Assembly (NCBI RefSeq): GCF_018614055.1
Contig: NZ_JAGGPB010000035.1
Location: 1-64,000 of the forward strand
Reading direction: 5' to 3'
DNA from: Streptomyces sp. ISL-98
GTDB taxonomy: Bacteria; Actinomycetota; Actinomycetes; Streptomycetales; Streptomycetaceae
DNA length: 64,000 nt
Below are positions 16,534 to 25,383 of the stretch, in pieces (position 1 is the stretch's first letter; each line of letters opens with the position of its first letter). Both the position numbers and the translations under genes were made by a program. The notes under the pieces are model-generated. The model was not told where the DNA came from. It was given only the letters and a program-made list of their open reading frames with translations, and searched no databases.

Positions 16534-17475
16534 ATGGCCCTCGCCGCACTGGACCAGGTCAAGCTCCTCCTGGTGTGTCCGCAGTGCCGGTCGGCTCTGG
16601 TGGCAGGGGACAGTGCCTTCCACTGCGTCTCGGCCGCCTGCCCCTACCATCCGGCCGACGCCTTCCCGGTGGTGGGGCGACTGCCCGTACTCGTCGATTT
16701 CGAGCGCAGCATCCTGCGCCGACAGGACCTCGTGGGACCCCCGCGAGCCGCCGGGGGCCGACTCCCGCAACTGGTGCGGGGAGTGTGGAAGCCGCTGAAC
16801 AGAGTCGCCGTACGCAACACCGAGCGGCTACTGCGGCTGCTGCCGGGCCCCGCGCCCACGCTGCTGGTCGTCGGAGGGGGCACGGTGGGCAACGGGGTGG
16901 CAGCGGTCTACGCCGATCCCCGGGTTCAGGTCATCGGCTTCGACATCGCGCCCAGTGCGATGACACAGTTCGTGGCGGACGCACACCAGATCCCGCTGGC
17001 GGACCGGAGTGTCGACGCCGTGCTGGTGCAGGCCGTGCTGGAGCACGTGCTCGACCCGGCACAGGTGGTCAGCGAGATTCACCGGGTGCTGGTGGACGGC
17101 GGACTCGTGTACGCGGAGACACCGTTCCTGCAGCAGGTGCACGCCGGTGCGTACGACTTCCTCCGCTTCACCGCCAGCGGGCACCGCTACCTCTTCCGGC
17201 GGTTCAGCGAAATCGACGCCGGTACGGTCGCGGGGCCGGGCACCCAACTGCTCTGGAGCGCCGACCATCTGGTGCGCGGCCTGACGCAATCCACGACCGC
17301 GGGCCGGCTGACGCGCGGCGCACTGTTCTGGCTGCGCTACCTCGACGCGCTCGTCCCGGCGGGTTACGCGTCGGACAACGCCTCCGCGCTCTACTTCCTG
17401 GGCCGCAAACGGGACAGAGAGATGTCGCCGAAGGAGATCGTCCGCTACTACCGAGGGGCGCAGCGACCCCGATGA
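16534..17475 (+). CDS. SAM-dependent methyltransferase with N-terminal zinc ribbon
   Basis: A 313-residue protein. The first 55 residues form a Trm112-like ribbon (LLLVCPQCRSAL, then FHCVSAACPYHP), giving Cys pairs for zinc, and end in FPVVGRLPVLVDFE. A class I methyltransferase follows: LLVVGGGTVGNGVAAVYA, VIGFDIAPSA, VDAVLVQAVLEHVLDP (post-I and post-II) and a YAETPFLQQVHAGAYDFLRFT stretch. This architecture is typical of methyltransferases in polysaccharide loci and probably O-methylates a glycan or terminal sugar. ATG 16534 has GAGGAG eight bases upstream. The gene diverges from the glycosyltransferase operon. Confidence 0.85.
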   Translation: MALAALDQVKLLLVCPQCRSALVAGDSAFHCVSAACPYHPADAFPVVGRLPVLVDFERSILRRQDLVGPPRAAGGRLPQLVRGVWKPLNRVAVRNTERLLRLLPGPAPTLLVVGGGTVGNGVAAVYADPRVQVIGFDIAPSAMTQFVADAHQIPLADRSVDAVLVQAVLEHVLDPAQVVSEIHRVLVDGGLVYAETPFLQQVHAGAYDFLRFTASGHRYLFRRFSEIDAGTVAGPGTQLLWSADHLVRGLTQSTTAGRLTRGALFWLRYLDALVPAGYASDNASALYFLGRKRDREMSPKEIVRYYRGAQRPR

Positions 17476-17517
17476 CGGGAAGGAACCTGAGATCATGTCA
17501 TGACCGGCTGTCTCCCC

Positions 17518-19092
17518 TTACCCGGCGTCGTCGTGCTGTCGGCGGGAAAACGCTGCGCGTACCGACTCCGCGGCGAAACGGTACGTCATCCGCAACCGCT
17601 GCCGGTTTGAAACGGCCAGGCCCGCAGCGAACAGGAGTACGGAAGTTACGCCGCCCAGGGCCCCGGACAGCAGGTCGGAGCCCGCCCGTGTGGCGATCAC
17701 CCATCCGGCCGAGGCCGAACCAAGGCCTACCACCACCGGGCCGAGTACCTCAGGGAGCAGCCGTACACGCAGTCGCCGGGAGGTGGCCCGTACCAGGACT
17801 GCCGCTTCCGTCAGCGCCGAGGCGGTCCAGCCGAGCCCAATGGAGGCTACGCCGATCACCGGGAGCAGCGGCAACGTCACGGCGAACCAGGCAGCGAGCT
17901 GCAGGACTTCGGCACGCAGGACGGCTTTGGCGTCGTCAATAGCGTAGAGATAGCTCTGGGTGGCCACCGAAATCGAGCCGCCGATGAGCAGCGCCAGACA
18001 GGCACCTGGAAGGATCGTGCTCGCCTCACGCCACTGATTCCCGAAGAGGCCGGGGACAAGCCCCGGTGCGGAACCAACCATCGCCGTGAGGACGAAGCCT
18101 GTGCCCACGGCTGTCATGCCTGCGGCCCGCTCCACAAGTGGCCCCACGTCCTCCTTGCTTGCGACCAGCCGGGACATCGTGGGGAACGAGACGCGCGACA
18201 GCGACACGAAGAGTAACGAAGGGACCTCCGTCATCCGCCTGGCGAGAGTCCACAAGCCGAGTGCTGCGATGCCGCTGATCGCGGCGACGGTCACATTGAG
18301 CAGCTGGTCGCCCAGGATCCAGACGGCGTTGACTGCCTGGAACTGCAGGCCGAAACGTATGAGGGGCTTGATCAGGCGAGCCGAGAACCGGGGGCGTACG
18401 CGGCCTTCGCGGCAGGCGAGGGCCATGGCGAGCGCCCCGGTCGCAGCCCGGACGACAGTCGCCGTGGCCAGTCCCCATACGCCGAACCCGGCGATCACGG
18501 TGCCGATCGCCCAGGCTTGATAGCAGATCACTTGCGTGAGTTCGACCATGGCGAGACGCTGATAGCGCAGTGACCGCTCCAGCAGGATGCGGCCCGGGAA
18601 TTGCAGCGCGACCAACGGCATGGACGCCACCATGATCGCGGTTACCCAGCCGACCTGGCCGAACGGACTCACGGCTGCCACCGTCGCCGCCACCAATGTG
18701 CCGGCACTGGTGATGCCGAGTTGCAGCGCGCTCAATGCTCCGAGTTCATCGCGGGTGGGGGGTTCGTCGCGCCTGATGAGCCCGGCGCCGAGGCCGCCGT
18801 CAGAGATGAGTCCGGCGAAGAAAACAAACGTCATGCCAATGGCGACGACGCCGAATTCGCGCGGGGCGAGCAGGCGGGCGACGATGATGTTTCCGACGAA
18901 CCCGAGCAGCATGATCACCAGCCCGCGGGTTCCCACAATGAGGACGCCCGCCGACGCCCGCCGTCTCAACTCGCTTCGTGTAAGAGCGTCGTCGGCAGGG
19001 CCGGAAGAGTGATCGCCATCCCTATCGGCATCAGGTGACGGCTTGCCGAATTCAGGTCGCAGTGGCCATCTCCTGCGCCCTGTAGGCACCAT
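17518..19092 (-). CDS. Wzx-like polysaccharide flippase
   Basis: A 524-residue polytopic membrane protein of the MOP superfamily with about 12-14 hydrophobic segments. The N-terminal helix LIVGTRGLVIMLLGFVGNII is followed by VARLLAPREFGVVAIGM, the hallmark start of polysaccharide exporters (LGP-x-YG). It should flip undecaprenyl-diphosphate-linked repeat units to the outer face of the membrane. ATG 19092 has GAAGGGA eight bases upstream. The first 50 residues are hydrophilic and unusually long. It diverges from the polymerase gene at 19254, its expected partner. Confidence 0.86.
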   Translation of the reverse strand: MVPTGRRRWPLRPEFGKPSPDADRDGDHSSGPADDALTRSELRRRASAGVLIVGTRGLVIMLLGFVGNIIVARLLAPREFGVVAIGMTFVFFAGLISDGGLGAGLIRRDEPPTRDELGALSALQLGITSAGTLVAATVAAVSPFGQVGWVTAIMVASMPLVALQFPGRILLERSLRYQRLAMVELTQVICYQAWAIGTVIAGFGVWGLATATVVRAATGALAMALACREGRVRPRFSARLIKPLIRFGLQFQAVNAVWILGDQLLNVTVAAISGIAALGLWTLARRMTEVPSLLFVSLSRVSFPTMSRLVASKEDVGPLVERAAGMTAVGTGFVLTAMVGSAPGLVPGLFGNQWREASTILPGACLALLIGGSISVATQSYLYAIDDAKAVLRAEVLQLAAWFAVTLPLLPVIGVASIGLGWTASALTEAAVLVRATSRRLRVRLLPEVLGPVVVGLGSASAGWVIATRAGSDLLSGALGGVTSVLLFAAGLAVSNRQRLRMTYRFAAESVRAAFSRRQHDDAG

Positions 19093-19117
19093 GTCGTTCC
19101 CTTCTGGTAAGGACCTT

Positions 19118-19133
19118 CTCACCATAGGGTGAG
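19118..19133. promoter_or_regulatory. Inverted repeat between flippase and polymerase genes
   Basis: CTCACC ATAG GGTGAG is a perfect 6-4-6 inverted repeat in the 161-bp divergent gap, 26 bases upstream of the flippase start. It could be an operator or a small leader hairpin of the flippase transcript. Nothing shows which. Confidence 0.35.
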
Positions 19134-19253
19134 GGGGATTCGCACCGTGCGCCAGACGGGACTAGCCTCATCCGGAGCGGATCCTCGACGCCAGAATCCC
19201 CGGCGGGACGCCGTGACCCAAATCAGTGTGCTTCTGGTCCGAATAGAGGATCC

Positions 19254-20552
19254 ATGACGCAGCAGGAGCCCCCATCCAACCCAAACATGGCAGGGCCTGC
19301 TGCACAGCGGCACCGGGTCGCTCTCATGCTCGTCCTGATTGCGGCTGCGATGCCGGTGCGTACCGCGGTACAGCTGCCGCTCATTCCCTCGGTTTCTGTA
19401 CTGGACATTCTGCTGGCGGCCGCCGCGGCGACCCTGCTCATCGATCTCGCATTCCGCCCGCTGGACATCGGGTATCCGCAGCTCTTCGCGCTCCTGTGCA
19501 TTCCCGTGGTCATCTGCGGACTTTCGGTTCTTTGGTCACAGGGCAGGGGGTACACGGCGCGTTCCACTATCATCTACGTGGAAGGGATCGTCGCCTATCT
19601 CTTTGCGCTGCGAGAACTTGGCGGGGCATCACCGAGTCGCATCATGACTTACATCAAGCGCTTCACGTACCTGCTGATAATTCCAGCTGTACTGCTGCTG
19701 CTTCACGCCCCCGGGTTTTCTCCGCGAGGAATCGAACTCTCCCCGTCCTCCGCCGAGTACCTTTCCTATTACTCCCGGCTCTCACACCCCGTGCTGGGCA
19801 AGTCCAACAATCTTGCCACCGCTCTCGCCTTCTTCATCCCGATCCTCCTTTACTGGGGGCATGTACACCGCGATCGCCGCATCACGCGAGCGGGATATAT
19901 CGCGCTCATCGCCGTGGTCCTCACTCTGTCGCGAGGTGTCGCTCTGGCACTGTTGATCACGGCAGCATGTGCAGCTCTGGGGAATGTCACGCGCCATCGG
20001 GGCATCGACAGCCGGGCGGCCGGCAAGACCCTCGGCGGCGTAGCGGTTATTGCAGCCGGAATAGTTTTGCTGTATCAGTTCAATCCTCGTACCCGTGAGT
20101 TCTTCGGTGGCCGGTTCAGCCAGGAGAACATCCTCATCCGATCCGACTTTGTGACGGCGGCGATCGAAAAGCTCGCCGAGCGGCCGTTCCTCGGCTACGG
20201 AGCCGGCGTCCCACCCGACTATGAGCTGGACCTGGCACGTGTTCACAACACTTATCTCCAGCAGGTGCTGAACTTCGGTCCACTGTTGGGATTGATCGTG
20301 TCGCTGTCATTGATCGGTACAGCGGTTTTCTTCTTCAGCCGTTGGCGCACCAGCGGCGTCGCTCGCGCCGTTGGGTTCACGCTCATGGCGCAACTCTTGA
20401 TCTTCGCAGTGGAGTCGAGTTTCGAAGGCACGGTCCTCCGGGTGCTGTTCTACCTTTCGGTCGGTCTCGCCACCGCTTTGACCCGGGCGTCCGAAGCGCA
20501 GGAGCAGCTCGGCCGCGAGCCGGGCGGAGGGAAGGTGTTGCATGCGCCATGA
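19254..20552 (+). CDS. O-antigen polymerase/ligase-like membrane protein (Wzy-like)
   Basis: A 432-residue polytopic protein with ten or more hydrophobic helices and a long periplasm-side loop (about residues 255-330) containing RTREFFGGRFSQENILIRSDF, then ERPFLGYGAGVPPDY and VHNTYLQQVLNFGPLLGL. The last two blocks are the Wzy_C/WaaL signature (GxG ... HN-x-YL). It should polymerise or ligate flipped repeat units outside the membrane. ATG 19254 follows GAGGATCC. Codon use is visibly less GC-biased than in flanking housekeeping genes. It overlaps the next gene by 11 bases. Confidence 0.83.
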   Translation: MTQQEPPSNPNMAGPAAQRHRVALMLVLIAAAMPVRTAVQLPLIPSVSVLDILLAAAAATLLIDLAFRPLDIGYPQLFALLCIPVVICGLSVLWSQGRGYTARSTIIYVEGIVAYLFALRELGGASPSRIMTYIKRFTYLLIIPAVLLLLHAPGFSPRGIELSPSSAEYLSYYSRLSHPVLGKSNNLATALAFFIPILLYWGHVHRDRRITRAGYIALIAVVLTLSRGVALALLITAACAALGNVTRHRGIDSRAAGKTLGGVAVIAAGIVLLYQFNPRTREFFGGRFSQENILIRSDFVTAAIEKLAERPFLGYGAGVPPDYELDLARVHNTYLQQVLNFGPLLGLIVSLSLIGTAVFFFSRWRTSGVARAVGFTLMAQLLIFAVESSFEGTVLRVLFYLSVGLATALTRASEAQEQLGREPGGGKVLHAP

Positions 20553-21438
20553 GCTGGTCATCTGTACCAGGAACAGGGCGGACGACACACGCCAGTGCCT
20601 GATCTCCGTCGCCGGGCAGTCCGCGCTTCCCGATCGGGTACTCGTCGTAGACAGCAGTGACACCGATGCGACGCGGCGGGTGACCGAGGCATTCAGAGGG
20701 CGGAGCGGGTTTGCCGTCGAATTCGTCGAGGCTCCCCCGGGGTTGACCATGCAGCGCAATGTGGCGCTCGACTGTCTGGATGAATCGACCGACGTGGTGC
20801 ACTTCGTCGACGACGACACGATTCTCGACCCGGGATATCTGCACGAGATTCTGGCGGCATTCGAGACGCATCCGGAAGCCGCCGGCGTGGGCGGTCGTAT
20901 CTCGAATCTTCCTGAGCACGCGCCGCGATGGTATCGCCGCGCCTTCCTGCTCGACAGCCGGCGAGAGGGCGTCCTGCTCCCCTCCGGGGTCAACGTACTG
21001 AGTTTCACCGGTGAACGGCCACGGCGGGTGGACTGGTTCTCGGGCTGCGCGATGTCCTATCGCTGCCGCTCCATCGCCGGGATGCGATTCGACGAGAGCC
21101 GCACGGGGGGCGGTATGGGGGAGGATGTGGACTTCTCGGCGCGGGTGGCGGCCAGGGCGCAACTCGTATGGACACCGAGGGCCGCTGTCGAACACCGGCT
21201 CTCATCAGTCAACCGCGAGGATCCGGGCATGGTCCTGCGGCGCATGATCCGTCACCGGTGGCGGCTCGCATCCGACGGCGTGGGACGCGTGAATCGGGCC
21301 GCAGTGCTCTATGCGATCGCCGGCGAGGTGTTTGTCTCGCTGGTCCTGGCAGCGTTTCACCGCTCCGGCCACTACGCACGGCTCGCCGTCGCGAGCGTCG
21401 CCGGTGCGGCCGACATCATCAGGGGCGTCCCGGTCTGA
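20542..21438 (+). CDS. GT2-family glycosyltransferase
   Basis: A 298-residue GT-A enzyme: ELVICTRNRADDTRQCL at the start, VLVVDSSDTDAT, GLTMQRNVALD, the metal-binding VHFVDDDTILDPGYL, and FDESRTGGGMGEDVDFSARVA, where ED is the likely catalytic base region. A hydrophobic C-terminal segment (AGEVFVSLVLAAF) may lie on the membrane. ATG 20542 lies inside the end of the polymerase gene, so the two are cotranslated. Its 3' end overlaps the convergent glycosyltransferase by 20 bases. The donor sugar is unknown. Confidence 0.86.
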   Translation: MRHELVICTRNRADDTRQCLISVAGQSALPDRVLVVDSSDTDATRRVTEAFRGRSGFAVEFVEAPPGLTMQRNVALDCLDESTDVVHFVDDDTILDPGYLHEILAAFETHPEAAGVGGRISNLPEHAPRWYRRAFLLDSRREGVLLPSGVNVLSFTGERPRRVDWFSGCAMSYRCRSIAGMRFDESRTGGGMGEDVDFSARVAARAQLVWTPRAAVEHRLSSVNREDPGMVLRRMIRHRWRLASDGVGRVNRAAVLYAIAGEVFVSLVLAAFHRSGHYARLAVASVAGAADIIRGVPV

Positions 21439-22561
21439 GCGCTTCCGTCGAACTGGGTCCGTCCAGAAGAGTCTCCAGGGGGCGAAGGGTGTTGTCCCAG
21501 GACAACTGATGCGCATGGGCGTACGCCTCGTCACTGACCGACTGCCAACGCTTTTCGTCGCTCAGCATGTCGATGCACGAGCGGAAGGTCTCCTCGGTGT
21601 AAAAAACGGATCCGGGCTCCAGCCCCGCATTGCGCCGCCACGCGGGGACAAGGACAGGAAGGCCGTAGGCGATGTAAGTCAGCTGCTTTGCCGAGAAGCC
21701 CTGTCGCATCGGCAAGTCCTTGCTGCAGGTGATCAGCCCGATCTGGTAGTTCCGCAGAACATCGGGCGGCGCGTATCCCAGGTAATTCAATTTCAGGCGC
21801 GGGTCGGGTGGCGGTCCACCGTACACATCGATGTTCGGGTACAGCGACGACAGACGTGCAAGGAGGGGGAGATTGATGAACCCTTCCATACCGAGGAATC
21901 CCAGGTAGACGATCCGTGGTGGATCGTCGAACCGCACCCGGTCGGCCGACGGCGTACATCCGTAATTGAGCGTTATCAGGTTGCGGCCACTGAGTCCGTA
22001 CTGCTCGACCGCATATTGCCCAATCGTCTCCCAAGAGAATGCCAAGTGGTCCACGCGCTCGAAAAGTCTGCTCTCGAAGCGGCGTAGCCTCTTGTGCTGC
22101 CGGGCAGTGAACCGGCCCTGGAAGTACGCTTCGTCCGCCCATGGCTGCGGGCAGTCGTACAGCGTGCGGGCAGACCGGACGGCAGTCAGTACCCCCGCGT
22201 TGTTCGGCGTCTCGCCGATCACCAGGTCGAAATCATCCAGCGGGAGCGACGATTTCAGGATGGCCCTCCGCAGACGGTGATCGGCCATGGCCAGGTGGTA
22301 CGAGAGACGGCGCCTGCCAAGTTCCCAACGGCGCGTGAGCAGCGCCGACGCGACCTCGGTCATATATAGGGCCAGCTTGTCGGGCCGCAGGGCGGGGAGT
22401 TTCCTCCGGATCGACCGGGGGGATCTGGAGGCCCGGCTCAGTCTGGACGTATCAAACAGACGTACCTCGTGCCCGCGCTCTTCGAGGAAGCGCTGAATCG
22501 CGAGGGGTCTCACGCTGTTGGCGTAGCCGTCCAATTGGCCGATGAGCAGAATGCGCTTCAT
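21419..22561 (-). CDS. GT4-like glycosyltransferase, paralogue A
   Basis: A 380-residue GT-B-type protein beginning KRILLIGQLDGYANSVRPL, with SLPLDDFDLVIGETPNNAGVL, TLYDCPQPWADEAYF, NLITLNYGCTPSADRVRF, IVYLGFLGMEGF and the donor-site loop SAKQLTYIAYGLPVLVPAW. It is closely related to the gene at 23998-25128, block by block. ATG 22561 overlaps the stop of the Wzz-like gene (ATGA). It is the last gene of a three-gene operon: paralogue B, Wzz-like, paralogue A. The sugar is unknown. Confidence 0.82.
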   Translation of the reverse strand: MKRILLIGQLDGYANSVRPLAIQRFLEERGHEVRLFDTSRLSRASRSPRSIRRKLPALRPDKLALYMTEVASALLTRRWELGRRRLSYHLAMADHRLRRAILKSSLPLDDFDLVIGETPNNAGVLTAVRSARTLYDCPQPWADEAYFQGRFTARQHKRLRRFESRLFERVDHLAFSWETIGQYAVEQYGLSGRNLITLNYGCTPSADRVRFDDPPRIVYLGFLGMEGFINLPLLARLSSLYPNIDVYGGPPPDPRLKLNYLGYAPPDVLRNYQIGLITCSKDLPMRQGFSAKQLTYIAYGLPVLVPAWRRNAGLEPGSVFYTEETFRSCIDMLSDEKRWQSVSDEAYAHAHQLSWDNTLRPLETLLDGPSSTEALRPGRP

Positions 22562-23982
22562 GGGGATCGCCCGGGAATGGTAGGGCCGGCGACCTGCTGC
22601 CCTTGTTCATTGCCCGGTCCGCTCTCCTGCTGAGCAGGCCTGGCCCACACATCGCCACGACGGCCGTTCGCCTGCGTGAGGATGGCGCCGAGGACCCTGA
22701 TGCCGACCGCGCGGAGGTACTGCACGGCCTGGCCGAGCTCGTCGCTCCTGGCCGCCTTGGTCCTGGCCACCACCACGACTTGGCCCACTGCGCGGCCCAG
22801 GACCACGGCGTCCGTCTGTGTCAGTACGGGGGGTGACGCGAAGATCACGACGTCTGCTCGGCGCTCGAGCTCGGCGCGCAGGGCGACGAGGGCGCCCTCG
22901 CGCAGCGGCGCCTGGCCTGAGCCCGGCTCGTGCTCACCGCTGGTGAGCACGAGAAGCGGCAGATCCGCACGCCACTTGCGCAACGCGAGGTCCAGAGGCG
23001 CCTGCTCGGCCAGCACTGCCCTCAGGCCCACGCCCGGCGAGAGTCCCAGCAGCCGGGCCAGGCGTGTATCGGACGTGTCTGCGTCAACCAGGGCGACCGA
23101 CGTGCCGCCTTCGGCCATGGCGATTGCCAGGCCGGCGGCTGTCGCCGTCGCTCCTCCGCCGCTGGGTTCCGTCAACACGTATGTCTGCGGCCCGGATCCG
23201 GACACGGTCAACTGCAAGTTGATCCCCAGTCGCCGATAAGCCTCGATCACCCTTGGGGGCCTCTGCCCACCCGTCGGCAGGGGGTTGCCCTCACGCACAC
23301 CGTCATCGGGCACAACGCCGAGAACGCTGACCCCGGCGGCGCGCACCAGATCGTCCACATCGCGCACCCGGCGGTCGGTGACCTCCCTTACCACCGCAGC
23401 GCCGATGCCCAGGACGAGCCCCGCCACCAGACCCAGCGCCATGTCGAGCTGCTTCTTGGGCGACACAGGTCCCGGCAGCAACTGCGCGGGGGCGAGCGAG
23501 CTCACTCCCGTCTCGGTCACTCCGGACTGGGGGGTATCCGGGGGACTCTCCACACCGGCCACCACACGGGAGAGCACCGGTCCGACAGAGTCAGCGATCT
23601 CCTTCGCCCGCTGCGCGGACCTGTCCTCCACAGTGAAGTCGATGACGGCGGTATCGGTCGGATTCGTGGCGCTGATCTTCCCTTGGAGCTCCTGGACCGA
23701 GTACGGCAGCTGCATTTCGTCGATAAGCGTCTTGACCACGTGCTGACTGGTCACCAGGTTGGTGTAGGACTTGGCCCGCTGCTGGGCGAGAAGGCCACCC
23801 TGGTACGCCTCGCTCGGTTCGGCGACCGTATCGGCAGCGGTCACGATCATCTGAGTTTTGGCCGCATATACCGGCGGCTGTGTCCACGCCACGGCGGCAC
23901 CCGCGGCCGTACCCAGCACGGTCAGCAAGAGGATGATGGACCAGCGTCTGCGGAACAGCCGGAGATACGTTCTGAGGTCCAT
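22558..23982 (-). CDS. Wzz/CpsCD-like chain-length protein with degenerate ATPase domain
   Basis: A 474-residue polysaccharide co-polymerase. A Wzz domain has helices at about 17-33 and 181-199 and an extracytoplasmic region between. Residues 215-450 resemble the BY-kinase (CpsD-type) ATPase. At the Walker A position the protein reads TEPSGGGATAT (271-281), with no lysine and no GKS/T. The A' motif keeps SVALVDADTSD (295-305), and the Walker B region reads DVVIFASPPVL, lacking the acidic residue of the usual DTPP. No C-terminal tyrosine cluster is seen. It probably sets chain length without kinase activity. GTG/ATG context supports the start at 23982. Confidence 0.82.
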   Translation of the reverse strand: MDLRTYLRLFRRRWSIILLLTVLGTAAGAAVAWTQPPVYAAKTQMIVTAADTVAEPSEAYQGGLLAQQRAKSYTNLVTSQHVVKTLIDEMQLPYSVQELQGKISATNPTDTAVIDFTVEDRSAQRAKEIADSVGPVLSRVVAGVESPPDTPQSGVTETGVSSLAPAQLLPGPVSPKKQLDMALGLVAGLVLGIGAAVVREVTDRRVRDVDDLVRAAGVSVLGVVPDDGVREGNPLPTGGQRPPRVIEAYRRLGINLQLTVSGSGPQTYVLTEPSGGGATATAAGLAIAMAEGGTSVALVDADTSDTRLARLLGLSPGVGLRAVLAEQAPLDLALRKWRADLPLLVLTSGEHEPGSGQAPLREGALVALRAELERRADVVIFASPPVLTQTDAVVLGRAVGQVVVVARTKAARSDELGQAVQYLRAVGIRVLGAILTQANGRRGDVWARPAQQESGPGNEQGQQVAGPTIPGRSP

Positions 23983-23997
23983 CTCGCTCCCTTGCCG

Positions 23998-25128
23998 CTA
24001 GGAAAGCAGGGCCTCCAGTGGCCGGAGGGTCTCGTCCCAGGTGAGCCGCTGTGCCTGGGCGTACGCCTCGTCGCTGAGGGACTGCCACCGCTTCTCGTTG
24101 TTCAGCGACTCGATCACCGAGCGGAAGGTCTGCTCCGTATAGGTCACGGATCCGGCCAGCACATCCAGGTGACGCCGCCACGCGGGAACCAGAACAGGGA
24201 GTCCGTAGGCGAAGTAATTCAGGTGTTTTGAGGAGAAGCCGTCGCGCCTCAGCTGGTCCTTGCTGCACGTTACGATCCCGAGTTGGTAATTCTGCAACAC
24301 GTCGGGCGACGGCGCACGTCCGAGGTAATTCAGTCCGAGCTGCGGATCGGGTGGGCGCCCCGAGTACACATCGATGGGGTACTGCTTCGCAAGGCGCGCG
24401 AGGAGCGGTGGGTCGTTGAACCGCGAGCTGAGAAAGCCGAGGTAGACAATGCGTGGTGGGTCCTCGAACCGGGCGCGCTGAGCCGCTGGCGTGCAGCCGT
24501 AATTGAGAGTCATCAGATTACGGCCGCTGATCCGGTACTGCTCGACCGCGTATCGTGCGTACGACTCCCAGTGGAAGGACAAGTGGTCCACGTCTTCCAT
24601 CAGCCCGGTCTCCAGGCGGCGCAGCTTGAGATGCTGTCGACCGGTCAGCCTGCCCTCGTAATAAACCTCGTCCGCCCACGGAGCGGGGGCGTCGTACAAA
24701 GTGCGGGCGGAAACGGCGTCGGCCAGGACTCCTGCGTCGTAAGGGGTTTCGCAGATCAGCAGGTCGAAATCATCAAGCGGCAGCGACGACTTCAAGATGG
24801 TGCGTCGCAGACGGTGATCCGTGACCAGCACGTAGTAGGAGAGAAAGCGCCGACCGCGTCTCCCATAGCGTGTGAGCAGAGCCGATGCCACGTCGTTCGC
24901 GTACAGGGCCAACCTCGCGGGCCTGAGACTTGGGAGCTTTCTCCCCAAGGACCCGGCAGAGCTGGAGGCCCGACTCAGTGAGTACGTATCGACCAAGCGC
25001 ACCTCGTGCCCGCGTTCCTGGAGGAACCGCTCGATCTCCAGGGGTTTCCAGCTATTGGCGAAGCCGTCCATGGAGCCAATGACCAGGATGCGCTTGGCCT
25101 CCCCATTCCCCCTTCGCATGGATGTCAC
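23998..25128 (-). CDS. GT4-like glycosyltransferase, paralogue B
   Basis: A 376-residue GT-B-type protein, paralogue of 21419-22561: KRILVIGSMDGFANSWKPL, LRRTILKSSLPLDDFDLLIC, TLYDAPAPWADEVYYEGRL, NLMTLNYGCTPAAQRARF, RIVYLGFLSSRFNDPPLL and HLNYFAYGLPVLVPAWRR. GTG 25128 has GGAGGGAG seven bases upstream; an internal ATG three codons later lacks such a site. It heads the operon with the Wzz-like gene 15 bases downstream. The two copies probably transfer related sugars or act in succession. Confidence 0.82.
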   Translation of the reverse strand: MTSMRRGNGEAKRILVIGSMDGFANSWKPLEIERFLQERGHEVRLVDTYSLSRASSSAGSLGRKLPSLRPARLALYANDVASALLTRYGRRGRRFLSYYVLVTDHRLRRTILKSSLPLDDFDLLICETPYDAGVLADAVSARTLYDAPAPWADEVYYEGRLTGRQHLKLRRLETGLMEDVDHLSFHWESYARYAVEQYRISGRNLMTLNYGCTPAAQRARFEDPPRIVYLGFLSSRFNDPPLLARLAKQYPIDVYSGRPPDPQLGLNYLGRAPSPDVLQNYQLGIVTCSKDQLRRDGFSSKHLNYFAYGLPVLVPAWRRHLDVLAGSVTYTEQTFRSVIESLNNEKRWQSLSDEAYAQAQRLTWDETLRPLEALLS

Positions 25129-25383
25129 CGACTCCCTCCTTGCCCACGTCGATGATCAATGAATCCGCCACAGCACGCCCTGCCATCGCTTCTGATCACT
25201 GACATAACACATGCTGCCCGCGCGGACGGGCGGGCTGATCGCGCACACGACGTACCAAAAGCCGTCCTTGGACCGCATCCGGCCGAGCCGACGGCTGCCT
25301 AGGGTCGTCTCAACTGGTACGCGTGGAACGCCACTGGCTTACGGAGTAGCGGATCAGGTGGCCCCGGTCTCAAGGAGTTATCG
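25129..25383. promoter_or_regulatory. Divergent promoter region, 255 bp
   Basis: This gap separates the paralogue-B operon (minus) from the aminotransferase-dehydratase fusion (plus) and must carry both promoters. It includes an AT-richer stretch (TGATCAATGAATC around 25152, and TCACTGACATAACACATG around 25197-25214). AAGGAG at 25372-25377 is the ribosome site of the fusion gene. No perfect operator was found. Confidence 0.5.
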
